Positions 9,212 through 17,445 of a stretch of DNA of 64,000 nucleotides are shown one piece after another (the first letter of the stretch is position 1; every line of letters starts with the position of its first letter). The stretch lies in contig CAMMIW010000004.1 of the NCBI GenBank assembly GCA_946497035.1, positions 54,360-118,359 of the forward strand. Reading direction: 5' to 3'. Both the position numbers and the translations under genes were made by a program. Below the pieces are notes generated by a model. It did no database searches, had not been told where the DNA came from, and saw nothing but the letters and a program-made list of their open reading frames with translations. The DNA is from an uncultured Eubacteriaceae bacterium. GTDB lineage: Bacteria > Bacillota > Clostridia > Lachnospirales > CAG-274.

Positions 9212-9472
9212 TAATTTATTATTTAAATTTTAAATATATTTAAAATTTAAAGAAAATAAGAGTAAATAGAAGAAAATATATAAAAAACAAAGATATTAAA
9301 AATATTTATTATTTTTATAAAAATATTATTATTAAATAAAAACCTTAAAAAAAGCCAACTTTATTGATTAAAAATAGCTAATATATATAAATTTTCAATG
9401 TATAAAAAGATAAAAAGTAGCTAAATATGTTTAAAATGGTTCAATTTAAGACTTTTAATTATGCTAATTATA

Positions 9473-9481
9473 TGGTATAAT
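9473..9481 (+). promoter_or_regulatory. Extended -10 promoter for the CNNM/CorC gene
   Basis: TGGTATAAT at 9473-9481 is an extended -10 element (TGn-TATAAT) about 75 nt before the TTG start. No good -35 is seen 16-18 nt upstream, which is usual when the TG extension is present. Confidence 0.5.
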
Positions 9482-9555
9482 ACATATAATTTTTTGATAA
9501 GTCTATTAAATATCAAAATTATTAGTTTATTATATTTTTAGGAGAGTGATTTTAT

Positions 9556-10821
9556 TTGGAACCTGCCAGTTTGCAGATTACAATTTTAATTATTTTAATT
9601 GGTTTATCGGCCTTTTTCTCTATGTCAGAAACGGCTCTTATGTCTATTAGTAAAATAAGACTTAGAACTATGGTTGATGAAAACATAAAAAATTCTAAAC
9701 TTATACAAAGTGTATTAGAAGATCCAGGAAGGCTCTTAAGTGCTATATTAATAGGCAACAACCTTGTTAATATTGGAGCATCTTCTCTTGCTACAGCTAT
9801 TATTGTAGATAAAGTAGGTAGTAAGGGCATTGGTATAGCTACAGGGTTATTAACAATAATTGTTCTTATATTTGGTGAGATTACACCAAAAACTTTTGCA
9901 ACTAAAAATGCAGAAAAAGTTTCTCTTTTTGTTATAAAATTTATTAAATTTTGTATGATAATTTTTACACCTTTTATAATTGTTTTAAATTTTATTACAG
10001 GTTTTATTTTGAAGCTTTTAGGTGTTAAAAAACATGAAAAAACACCAACTATTACCGAATCAGAGTTATTAACTATGGTTAACGTTAGCCATGAAGAAGG
10101 TGTTTTAGAAATAGATGAAAGAGAAATGATAAATAATGTTGTGTATTTTGCAAATAGTGATGCAGAAGATGTTATGGTCCCTAGAACAGATATTATAGCT
10201 ATTAATGTGGATGCTACTTATGAAGAGCTTACATCATTATTTAAAGCAGAAACTTGTTCAAGAATACCTGTTTATCAAGATTCTATAGATAATATTGTAG
10301 GTGTAATATCTTTAAAAGATTTATTATTTATAGATAGAAATAAGAGTTTTAATATAAGAGATTATATGAGAGATCCTTTCTTTACCTATGAGTCTAAATG
10401 TCTTAGAGAACTATTTGCAGAAATGCGTATTAACCGTATACCTATGGCTATTATTTTAGATGAATATGGTGGAACATCTGGTATAGTTACTCTTGAAGAT
10501 ATGTTAGAAGAAATAGTAGGGGATCTTGCAGATGAATATGATGAACATGTTGAAGAAATAAAGCTTATAAAAGATAATGAGTATATTGTTGAGGGTGCTA
10601 CTAAAATAGAAGATGTAAATGAAATGCTTGGAACAAAATTTGAATCTGAAGATTTTGATTCTATTGGTGGATTTATTATAGAGTCATTTGGTAAGTTTCC
10701 AGATAAAGGAAATACTATAATAATTGGTAGTGTTAAATTTATAGTTGAAAAAATAGAAAAAAATAGAATAGAAACTATTAGAGTTTTAACTAATATTGTT
10801 GAAGATAACAACGAAAAATAA
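9556..10821 (+). CDS. HlyC/CorC (CNNM/PaeA-type) membrane protein with CBS pair
   Basis: Order of parts: an N-terminal DUF21/CNNM membrane domain (about residues 1-185; three to four hydrophobic segments, with FFSMSETALMS and SAILIGNNLVNIGAS), a CBS pair (about 200-325; VPRTDI, SRIPVYQDSIDNIVGV, RIPMAIILDEYGGTSGIVTLEDMLEEIVGD region) and a C-terminal CorC_HlyC domain (about 340-415; GFIIESFGKFPDKG). Such proteins export Mg2+ or act in divalent-metal or polyamine tolerance; the older 'hemolysin' label is historical. The TTG start has AGGAGAG 11 nt upstream. The gene is monocistronic: its stop codon lies inside the terminator hairpin. Ion specificity is not evident. Confidence 0.9.
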   Translation: MEPASLQITILIILIGLSAFFSMSETALMSISKIRLRTMVDENIKNSKLIQSVLEDPGRLLSAILIGNNLVNIGASSLATAIIVDKVGSKGIGIATGLLTIIVLIFGEITPKTFATKNAEKVSLFVIKFIKFCMIIFTPFIIVLNFITGFILKLLGVKKHEKTPTITESELLTMVNVSHEEGVLEIDEREMINNVVYFANSDAEDVMVPRTDIIAINVDATYEELTSLFKAETCSRIPVYQDSIDNIVGVISLKDLLFIDRNKSFNIRDYMRDPFFTYESKCLRELFAEMRINRIPMAIILDEYGGTSGIVTLEDMLEEIVGDLADEYDEHVEEIKLIKDNEYIVEGATKIEDVNEMLGTKFESEDFDSIGGFIIESFGKFPDKGNTIIIGSVKFIVEKIEKNRIETIRVLTNIVEDNNEK

Positions 10822-10851
10822 GAGCTGTAGATAAAATCTACAGCTCTTATT
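10817..10851. terminator. Bidirectional terminator, GCTGTAGA-core family (copy 1)
   Basis: A perfect 16-bp stem AATAAGAGCTGTAGAT / ATCTACAGCTCTTATT with loop AAA, followed on the plus strand by a T-rich tail. It lies between the convergent CNNM/CorC gene and tandem-EIIB gene and contains the TAA stop of the former. It shares the core GCTGTAGA with five other hairpins in the window. Confidence 0.9.
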
Positions 10852-10892
10852 AAAGTTTTTTATAGTATTTATATAGTTAAATCAGTTTTAAT

Positions 10893-11429
10893 TTATTTGT
10901 TTATTTCTTCTTCTATAGCTTTTCTAACTTCTTCTATTTTTAATCCATAAACAATATGAATATTATTTTCATCAATAAAAATAACTTTGCTAGCACCTGT
11001 TTGGCTAACTAAAATATCTTCGTTAACTTTTGATGTATCTTTTAGTTTAAGTCTTAATCTAGTTATACAATTATCTATATTTTCAATATTTTCTTTTCCA
11101 CCAATACCTTCAAGTATTTTTCTAACATTAACATTGCCTATAAAGCCTTCGTTGCTTTTTTCTTCTTTAATTTCTTTATCTAGAGCCTCTCTAATTTGAT
11201 TTATTTGTAAACCATAAACAACGTGAACATCATTGCCATCTATAATAACTTTGCTAGCACCTGTTTCGTTTATTAATAAGTTTTCGTCTACCTTAGATAC
11301 ATCTGCCAAAACAAGCCTTAATCTAGTCATACAGTTAGTTATAAATTTAATATTTTCTTTTTCACCAATACCTTTTAATATTGTTTTTACATATTCTTTA
11401 GTAGGATTATTAAAATCAAAATTACCCAT
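10893..11429 (-). CDS. Stand-alone tandem PTS EIIB (glucose-type) protein
   Basis: A 178-residue soluble protein made of two copies of the glucose/sucrose-type EIIB domain. Each copy has the phosphorylation-site motif NCxTRLRL (Cys33 and Cys121, 88 residues apart), a VSKVDE/TSKVNED segment, TGASKVI and a closing IHIVYGL/VHVVYGL. EIIB domains accept phosphate from EIIA and pass it to a sugar bound by EIIC. Here no EIIC or EIIA is fused or adjacent, and two EIIB modules occur back to back. The gene is apparently monocistronic with AGGAGG before the ATG. A regulatory or phosphate-relay role is possible, as is a detached partner for a remote EIIC. The domain call is firm, the function is not. Confidence 0.85.
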   Translation of the reverse strand: MGNFDFNNPTKEYVKTILKGIGEKENIKFITNCMTRLRLVLADVSKVDENLLINETGASKVIIDGNDVHVVYGLQINQIREALDKEIKEEKSNEGFIGNVNVRKILEGIGGKENIENIDNCITRLRLKLKDTSKVNEDILVSQTGASKVIFIDENNIHIVYGLKIEEVRKAIEEEINK

Positions 11430-11555
11430 ATAACAACCTCCTTAATAGTTTATTTATGTCTATCTAAATTATATCAAAAATATAAAAAAATTCAACTATT
11501 TTTATTAAAAATATAAAAAACTATTTGTTTGAATACTAAAAAAATATACAATATG

Positions 11556-12956
11556 TTAATAATTTATGTGTTTTAATATAATATCTTTAATAATATTACT
11601 ATCACATTTACCTTTAAAATATTTCATACACTGTCCTATTAAAAATTTTAAAGCTTTTTCTTTACCATTTTTATAATCGTTTATACTTTTAGTATTTTCT
11701 TTTAATATATTAATAATTTTACTTTCAATAAAATTAGTATCATTTAATAAATATAAATTGTTTTTTTCTATAAAAGATATAGGCTCTACATCATTAATAA
11801 TTATTTCAAAAAATACATTTTTATATGTATCTCTCGATATTTTATTATTTAAAAATAAGTTTATAATATTTGATATATAATTAATATTAAATGTTAAATT
11901 ATTTATATTTATTTTATTTTCATTACATATTTTAAATAATTCACCAGATATAATATTAGCTATTTCTTTAGGGTTATTTATTTTGTTGTTTAACTCTTCA
12001 AATAAATTATTTATTTTAGGACTATATAATATAGCCTTAATATCATTTTCAGATAAATTATAATTTTTAGCATACAATTTTCTTTTTTCTTCAGGTAAAA
12101 TAGGCATATTATTTTTTATATTAAATATAAAATTATTAGATAAATTTATATTTAATATATCTGGCTCTTTAAAATAAGAATAATCTTTTATAGTTTCTTT
12201 ATTTCTCATAAAAATTGTTTTATTATTGTTTTCATCAAATTTTCTTGTTTCTACATTTATATTATTGTTGTTTTCTAATAAGTTTATATGTCTTTTTATT
12301 TCATAGTTTATAGCGTTTTTTATAGATTTAAAAGACCCTACATTTTTTATTTCTACCCTGTTACCTAAAGGCATATTTTCTTTTCTAACAGATAAATTTA
12401 TATCAACACGCATAGAGCCTTCTTGTATTTTACAGTCAGATACATTACAAAAAATTAAAATTTCTTTTAAAGCTTTTAAAAATTGTATAACCTCTTCATC
12501 ACTTTCAAAATCTGGCATAGTAACAAGCTCTAAAAGGGGAACACCAGCACGGTTATAATCTATTGTATTATTTTTACAAACTTTGCCCGCATCTTCTTCT
12601 ATATGAATTTGTCTAATATTTATTTTTTTATTGGGTATGTTAATATATCCATCTTTACAAATAGGGTTAAAAAATTGTGTTATTTGATAGCCTTTAGGTA
12701 AATCTTTATAAAAATAGTTTTTTCTATCAAAAATAACTTTTTTATCTATTTTACAATTTGTAGCTATGCCTGTTTTTATAGCTAGAGCTATTGCTTCTTT
12801 ATTAGGTATAGGTAAAGCTCCTGGTTGTGCTAAACAAACAGGGCAAACATTAGTATTTTCTTTATCACCAAAGCTAGATTTACACCTGCAAAACATTTTA
12901 TTTTTTGTATTTAGTTCTATATGTACTTCTAAACCTATATTAACTTTATATTGCAT
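11556..12956 (-). CDS. gatB: Asp-tRNA(Asn)/Glu-tRNA(Gln) amidotransferase subunit B
   Basis: GatB is the kinase/tRNA-binding subunit of GatCAB, which converts mischarged Glu-tRNA(Gln) and/or Asp-tRNA(Asn) to the amide forms. Clear motifs are GLEVHIELNTKNKMFC near the N-terminus, NVCPVCLAQPGALP, DLPKGYQITQ, HIEEDAGK, YNRAGVPLLELVT and EGSMRVDINLS. The C-terminal tail domain is AT-rich and diverged. I place the start at the ATG at 12956-12954 because the upstream in-frame ATG (12968) overlaps the GGAGG that serves it; this gives 466 residues. It follows gatA with almost no gap. Confidence 0.96.
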   Translation of the reverse strand: MQYKVNIGLEVHIELNTKNKMFCRCKSSFGDKENTNVCPVCLAQPGALPIPNKEAIALAIKTGIATNCKIDKKVIFDRKNYFYKDLPKGYQITQFFNPICKDGYINIPNKKINIRQIHIEEDAGKVCKNNTIDYNRAGVPLLELVTMPDFESDEEVIQFLKALKEILIFCNVSDCKIQEGSMRVDINLSVRKENMPLGNRVEIKNVGSFKSIKNAINYEIKRHINLLENNNNINVETRKFDENNNKTIFMRNKETIKDYSYFKEPDILNINLSNNFIFNIKNNMPILPEEKRKLYAKNYNLSENDIKAILYSPKINNLFEELNNKINNPKEIANIISGELFKICNENKININNLTFNINYISNIINLFLNNKISRDTYKNVFFEIIINDVEPISFIEKNNLYLLNDTNFIESKIINILKENTKSINDYKNGKEKALKFLIGQCMKYFKGKCDSNIIKDIILKHINY

Positions 12957-12967
12957 AAAAACCTCCA

Positions 12968-14392
12968 TTATTTTATATTAGGTCTTTTTAAATGAAAGCT
13001 AGTATTTTTTTGAAATTGTATAGATATATTTAATATAATATCATCTTTAAGATAGTTTGATATAAGTTGCATACCAACAGGCATATTATTTTTTGTAAAA
13101 CCACAAGGTATAGATATAGATGGTAAACCTGTTAAATTTGAACTTGCTAAAAATATATCTGTTTCTGTGTTATCATCAAAGCTAGCAGCTGTTTTAGGTG
13201 TGGTAGGGGCTAAAAGTATATCATATTTTTCAAAAGCTTCTTTAAATTGTTTTGTTATATAATTTTTAGCATTTATAGCATTTTTATAATAGTTATTTTT
13301 ATCATCTTTTAATACAAAATTACCAAACATTATACGTTTTTTAACTTCTACTCCAAAAGCATCTGTTCTAGATTTAATAGTAAGTTCTTCTAAACAGTCT
13401 ATATTTTCTGGTTTGTATCCATATTTTATACCGTCATATCTAGCCATATTAGATATGGATTGAGCACTAGATAAAATTTGATATGTTGGCATAGAATATT
13501 GTATAACATCTAAATTTATTTCTTCTATGATAGCACCTAAATTTTTTAGTATATTTACAGCTTTTAATATTTCTGTTTGAACATCTTTATCGCTATATTC
13601 GATAAAATTTTTACAAACACCTATTTTTAAGCCTTTTATATTAAAATTTTCATCTATAAAAGAAAATTTTTCTTTTTTTATTGTTGTATTATCGTTTTTG
13701 TCATATCCACTGATTATTTCTAATGTTTTAGCACAATCTAAAGCATCTTTTGTTATAGGGCCTATTTGATCAAATTGTGGTGCAAAAGCGATAAGGCCAT
13801 ATCTAGATACTAAGCCATATGTTGGCTTTATACCTGTTACAGAGCAAAAGGCAGAAGGTTGCCTTATAGAGCCACCTGTGTCAGAACCTAAAGTTAAAAT
13901 AGCCTCATTATAAGCGATAGAGCTAGCACAACCACTGCTAGACCCACCAGTAGATTTTGTAATATCCCAAGGGTTGTTGCAACCGCCAAAAAAAGAAGTT
14001 CTACCAGTATCACCCATAGCAAATTCGTCCATATTTATTTTGCCAACAAGTATAGCACCAGCATCTTCTAGTTTTTTAAAAGCAGTAGCATTATAAGATG
14101 GTATAAAATCTTTAAGCATTTTAGATGCACAAGTTGTTCTTATACCTTTTGTGCATATATTATCTTTTATAGATATAGGTACACCTGCTAAAATAGATAA
14201 ATCTTCCTTTTTGTCTATTTTTTCTTGTATTTTTTTAGCTCTTTTAATAGCATAATCTTCAGTAAAAGTTATATAACCGTTGCTTTTATTTGTTATATTA
14301 TTAAAAAAATATTTTATAACCTCTACAGAGCTTATTTCTTTGTTTTTTATTTTTTGTCCAATTTGTAAAGCTGTCATATTGAAAATATCCAT
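12968..14392 (-). CDS. gatA: Asp-tRNA(Asn)/Glu-tRNA(Gln) amidotransferase subunit A
   Basis: GatA is the glutaminase of GatCAB and belongs to the amidase-signature family. The catalytic Ser-Ser-Lys is visible: Lys in GVPISIKDNIC (about residue 75), then the Gly/Ser-rich STGGSSSGCASSIA (about 150-163) and GSDTGGSIRQPSAFC with the nucleophilic Ser. KINMDEFAMG and LTGLPSISIPCGF are also typical. Length 474 is normal. ATG start with GGAG 9 nt upstream. It lies directly downstream of the short gatC-like ORF and upstream of gatB, the canonical CAB order. Confidence 0.97.
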   Translation of the reverse strand: MDIFNMTALQIGQKIKNKEISSVEVIKYFFNNITNKSNGYITFTEDYAIKRAKKIQEKIDKKEDLSILAGVPISIKDNICTKGIRTTCASKMLKDFIPSYNATAFKKLEDAGAILVGKINMDEFAMGDTGRTSFFGGCNNPWDITKSTGGSSSGCASSIAYNEAILTLGSDTGGSIRQPSAFCSVTGIKPTYGLVSRYGLIAFAPQFDQIGPITKDALDCAKTLEIISGYDKNDNTTIKKEKFSFIDENFNIKGLKIGVCKNFIEYSDKDVQTEILKAVNILKNLGAIIEEINLDVIQYSMPTYQILSSAQSISNMARYDGIKYGYKPENIDCLEELTIKSRTDAFGVEVKKRIMFGNFVLKDDKNNYYKNAINAKNYITKQFKEAFEKYDILLAPTTPKTAASFDDNTETDIFLASSNLTGLPSISIPCGFTKNNMPVGMQLISNYLKDDIILNISIQFQKNTSFHLKRPNIK

Positions 14393-14414
14393 AAATCTGT
14401 TCTCCTATTAAAAA

Positions 14415-14594
14415 TTATACTATTTCATCTTCAATATGATAAAGAAATATTTCTTCTGTTTGTGGTAAATATGCAAGTTTATCACAATTTTTTATCATAT
14501 TATTAAATTTAGCTAATATATATTCTTTTTCTTCTATATTAATATTAAATTTTGAAGCATCTTCTAAATATTTTATAAAATCTTGGTTAAACAT
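14415..14594 (-). CDS. gatC: Short GatC-like protein (59 residues)
   Basis: A 59-codon ORF immediately upstream of gatA, 22 nt from its ATG, with a strong GGGAGGT Shine-Dalgarno 5 nt before ATG. The translation begins MFNQDFIKYLEDASKF, followed by IEEKEYILAKFNNMIKNC, then DKLAYLPQTEEIF, and ends HIEDEIV. The helical centre resembles the 'LS-EEE---F--L--IL-YV--L' core of GatC, the small subunit that wraps around and stabilises GatA. Typical GatC is about 95 residues and contains an (L/V)R.D-type linker that I cannot see here. By position and helix pattern I call it gatC, but it is truncated or strongly diverged; the assignment rests mainly on context. Confidence 0.62.
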   Translation of the reverse strand: MFNQDFIKYLEDASKFNINIEEKEYILAKFNNMIKNCDKLAYLPQTEEIFLYHIEDEIV

Positions 14595-14631
14595 TTTTAC
14601 CTCCCAAATTATATATTAAAAAACCTATTAT

Positions 14632-14660
14632 ATTATATAGAGTTTTGGTTAATTTGTAAA
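14632..14660 (-). promoter_or_regulatory. Sigma-A promoter of gatCAB
   Basis: Minus strand TTTACA (14660-14655), 17-nt spacer, TATAAT (14637-14632), about 40 nt upstream of the short gatC. Near-consensus with ideal spacing, which supports gatC as a genuine first gene of the operon. Confidence 0.65.
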
Positions 14661-14763
14661 TAAAAATGAATATAAAATATAGCCAAAAATAAAATATAAA
14701 TATATAAAAAATATATTAAAAATATAGCATAATTAACAAAATTTTTTAAAAAATTAAAAAATA

Positions 14764-14792
14764 TTGTAATTTATTTTATATTTTTGTATAAT
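14764..14792 (+). promoter_or_regulatory. Sigma-A promoter of the cstA-like gene
   Basis: TTGTAA (14764-14769), 17-nt spacer, TATAAT (14787-14792), ending about 30 nt upstream of the cstA ATG with its AAGGAGGAG ribosome binding site. Confidence 0.6.
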
Positions 14793-14823
14793 AACAATAG
14801 AATATCTTTAAGGAGGAGTTTAT

Positions 14824-16254
14824 ATGATTACTTTTTTAGTTTGTCTAGCAATATTAATTGGAGGGTATTTTTTATATGGTAGTTATGTGTATACACAGGG
14901 TAGTTTAGATGAAAATAAATTAACTCCAGCTATGACTATGCAAGATGGTGTTGACTACATACCTATGCCTTTGCATAAAGTTTTATTAATTCAGTTTTTA
15001 AATATTGCAGGAACAGGCCCTATATTTGGTGCTATAATGGGAGCTTGTTTTGGGCCAGTTGCTTTTATTTGGATAACATTAGGAACAATATTTGCAGGAG
15101 CTGTACATGACTTTTTATCTGGTGTTATTTCTATGAAACATAACGGAACATCTGTATCGGAAATAGTAGGTATTTACTTAGGTAATACTATGAAAAATGT
15201 TATGCGTGTTTTTTCAGTTATTTTATTAATATTAGTAGGTACAGTTTTTGTTACATCACCGGCAGGGCTTTTATCTAACATTACAGGATTAAATCAAACT
15301 GTATTAGTAGGTATAATAATTATTTATTATATATTAGCTACAGTTTTACCAGTAGATAAAATAATAGGTAAAATATATCCATTATTTGGTATATGTCTTA
15401 TATTAATGGCGGTAGGTTTATCTATTGGTATGTTTGTTAACCATTTTAATGGTAGTGCACCTATGGTTGAACTTACAAAAGAAACATTTTCTGCTAATTT
15501 ACATCCTAATGGCTTAAATGTGTTTCCTTTCTTATTTGTTACTATAGCTTGTGGCGCTTTATCAGGTTTTCACGCTACACAATCTCCTATGATGGCTCGT
15601 TGTGTAAGAAGTCCAAAAGAAACAAAGGCAATTTTTTATGGAGCAATGGTTGTAGAAGGTATTGTAGCTTTAATATGGTGTGCAGTAACGATTTCTTTCT
15701 TTAGAACCCCAGAGGGAGTTTGGGAAGCATTATCAGTTAATAAAGGCGCATCTGGTGTAGTAAATGTTTTATCGAAAGAGCTTTTAGGTACAATAGGTGC
15801 AGTTTTAGCGGTTTTAGGTGTTGTTGCTTGTCCTATAACATCTGGTGATACTGCTTTTAGAAGTGCTAGGCTTACTATAGCAGATGCTTTTAATATTGAC
15901 CAAAAGAAAATAATTAAAAGATTTATTATTGCTATACCTTTATTTATTGTTTGTATATTGTTAACAATGGTAAATTTTGATATTATTTGGAGATATTTTG
16001 CTTGGTCTAACCAAACATTAGCTACTATTTTCTTATGGACTGGTGGTGTTTATCTTTATAAAAATAATAAAAATTATTTTATAGCAATTTTACCTGCTAC
16101 AGTAATGTCTTATGTATGTGTATCTTATATAATACAAGCAAAAGAAGGGTTTAAATTGTCTGCTAATATATCTAATATAACAGGTGTAATTGTAGCTTTA
16201 GCTTTATTTATACTTTTTATGATAAAAAAAGGTTCAATAAAAACTAATAATTAA
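14824..16254 (+). CDS. cstA: CstA-family transporter (peptide/pyruvate uptake)
   Basis: A polytopic membrane protein of 476 residues with about a dozen hydrophobic segments. Family motifs are DGVDYIPMPLHKVLLIQFLN (about 41-60), IAGTGPIFGAI, GAVHDFLSGV, the central SGFHATQSPMMARCV and CPITSGDTAFRSARL. These match the short clostridial form of 'carbon starvation protein A' (E. coli CstA and YjiY/BtsT are about 700 residues). Members take up pyruvate or peptides by proton symport; which applies here cannot be told. ATG start with AAGGAGGAG. Monocistronic, followed by a structured 3' region. Confidence 0.88.
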   Translation: MITFLVCLAILIGGYFLYGSYVYTQGSLDENKLTPAMTMQDGVDYIPMPLHKVLLIQFLNIAGTGPIFGAIMGACFGPVAFIWITLGTIFAGAVHDFLSGVISMKHNGTSVSEIVGIYLGNTMKNVMRVFSVILLILVGTVFVTSPAGLLSNITGLNQTVLVGIIIIYYILATVLPVDKIIGKIYPLFGICLILMAVGLSIGMFVNHFNGSAPMVELTKETFSANLHPNGLNVFPFLFVTIACGALSGFHATQSPMMARCVRSPKETKAIFYGAMVVEGIVALIWCAVTISFFRTPEGVWEALSVNKGASGVVNVLSKELLGTIGAVLAVLGVVACPITSGDTAFRSARLTIADAFNIDQKKIIKRFIIAIPLFIVCILLTMVNFDIIWRYFAWSNQTLATIFLWTGGVYLYKNNKNYFIAILPATVMSYVCVSYIIQAKEGFKLSANISNITGVIVALALFILFMIKKGSIKTNN

Positions 16255-16577
16255 TATTTAAAATAGTAATACTAATATTATAATGGTTCTTTTAAACTAT
16301 TAGGGGTTATGCCCCTTTTGTAACAACTTTATTATAAAGCCTATATAGTTAGTGTTACTATTTATTTTTTAATTTTTTATAGTTTTTTACATAAGTTAAA
16401 GAAGGTTACACCTTGTTATTAAAGCTTTTATCTTAAAACAAAAACAAAGATTATTTATTTATATTTTAATATTTATTAAGTTAAATTTTACAAAAAATTA
16501 ATAGTTTTGTATTGGTAGTTTAAAGATTTTATGCTATAATAAATAAGATTTAATATTTTATAGGGGTAGGTGTAAAT
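16255..16577 (+). other. Intergenic region cstA-cdaA with long rod-like inverted repeat
   Basis: No ORF with a ribosome binding site is visible. The first 110 bases form a nested rod: 14-bp outer arms at 16261-16274 and 16350-16363 (one G-U), an inner TTATAAT/ATTATAA helix, and an apical AGGGG TTATG CCCCT hairpin (about 16301-16315). A T-rich tract follows the outer arm at 16361-16379. This can act as a cstA terminator or be a separate small RNA. The remainder (16380-16510) is AT-rich and featureless, then comes the cdaA promoter. Confidence 0.5.
16512..16540 (+). promoter_or_regulatory. Sigma-A promoter of cdaA-cdaR
   Basis: TTGGTA (16512-16517), 17-nt spacer ending in TGC, and TATAAT (16535-16540), so both a fair -35 and an extended -10. 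It lies 37 nt upstream of the cdaA ATG. Confidence 0.7.
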
Positions 16578-17444
16578 ATGAATGGTTCAATAGATACTAA
16601 AGCATCTGGTATAGGTATGCTTTTTGATAGTTTAAATTTATCAAAGCTTAATATACCAAGCATAAGAATATCAGATATTTTAGATATATTAATAGTAGCA
16701 ATTTTTATATATATAATAATGAACTGGATTAGAGAGACGAGGGCTTGGTCTTTATTTAAAGGTATAATGGTTATACTTGTTTTAAGCATTTTATCTTTTA
16801 ACCTTAATTTATATACTACTTATTGGATTATAGAGCAAACTTTTTCTGTAGGTATAATGGCTATTTTAATTTTGTTTCAGCCAGAGTTTAGAAAAGGCCT
16901 TGAACAAATAGGCAAAGGCAGCCTTAGAAGAAGCATATTTACATCTTCATCACAAGAAAAAATTATACCTGAAAAAATTTTAGATGAAATATTAACAGCT
17001 TGTTTTATTATGGGAAAAGCAAAAACAGGTGCTATTATTGTGGTAGAACAAAAAGTAGCTTTAGGTGACTTCGAAGAAAGCGGTATACCTATAGATGCAA
17101 TAGTTACAAATCAACTACTTATTAATATATTTGAAGATAAAACACCTCTTCATGATGGGGCAGTTTTAATAAGAAATAATCGTATAAAAAGAGCTACTTG
17201 TATATTGCCTTTAACTCAATCTGAGATAGGCCTAGATTTAGGAACAAGGCATAGAGCAAGTGTTGGTGCAAGTGAGGTTAGCGATGCTTATATTTTTGTT
17301 GTATCTGAAGAAACAGGGGCTGTTTCTATAGCACATAATGGTAAGCTACATAGAAACCTTACAAGGTTACAAATAGAAGAAATGTTTAAACAACAAGAAA
17401 AACAAAGTGTTAAAAAAATAAATATATGGAAAGGAAGAGGTTAA
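16578..17444 (+). CDS. cdaA: Diadenylate cyclase CdaA
   Basis: It makes the second messenger c-di-AMP from two ATP at the membrane; c-di-AMP controls potassium and osmolyte balance and cell-wall homeostasis. Three N-terminal membrane helices (about 33-50, 60-76, 82-101) precede the DAC domain. The DAC signature motifs are intact: LHDGAVLI (DGA at 193-195) and RHRAS (224-228), with GTRHRASVGASEVSDA following. Length 288 is normal. ATG start with GGGGTAGGTG upstream. It is followed after 1 nt by its regulator cdaR, the standard arrangement; glmM, which often completes this operon, is absent here. Confidence 0.96.
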   Translation: MNGSIDTKASGIGMLFDSLNLSKLNIPSIRISDILDILIVAIFIYIIMNWIRETRAWSLFKGIMVILVLSILSFNLNLYTTYWIIEQTFSVGIMAILILFQPEFRKGLEQIGKGSLRRSIFTSSSQEKIIPEKILDEILTACFIMGKAKTGAIIVVEQKVALGDFEESGIPIDAIVTNQLLINIFEDKTPLHDGAVLIRNNRIKRATCILPLTQSEIGLDLGTRHRASVGASEVSDAYIFVVSEETGAVSIAHNGKLHRNLTRLQIEEMFKQQEKQSVKKINIWKGRG

Positions 17445-17445
17445 T

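Larger units (their letters stand above)
9149..9555. other. Divergent intergenic region degV / CNNM-CorC gene
   Basis: This 407-bp, extremely AT-rich stretch holds the two divergent promoters listed separately. Otherwise I see only low-complexity A/T runs and short AT palindromes around 9225-9345; no ORF with a ribosome binding site, no tRNA and no recognisable riboswitch. Confidence 0.7.
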
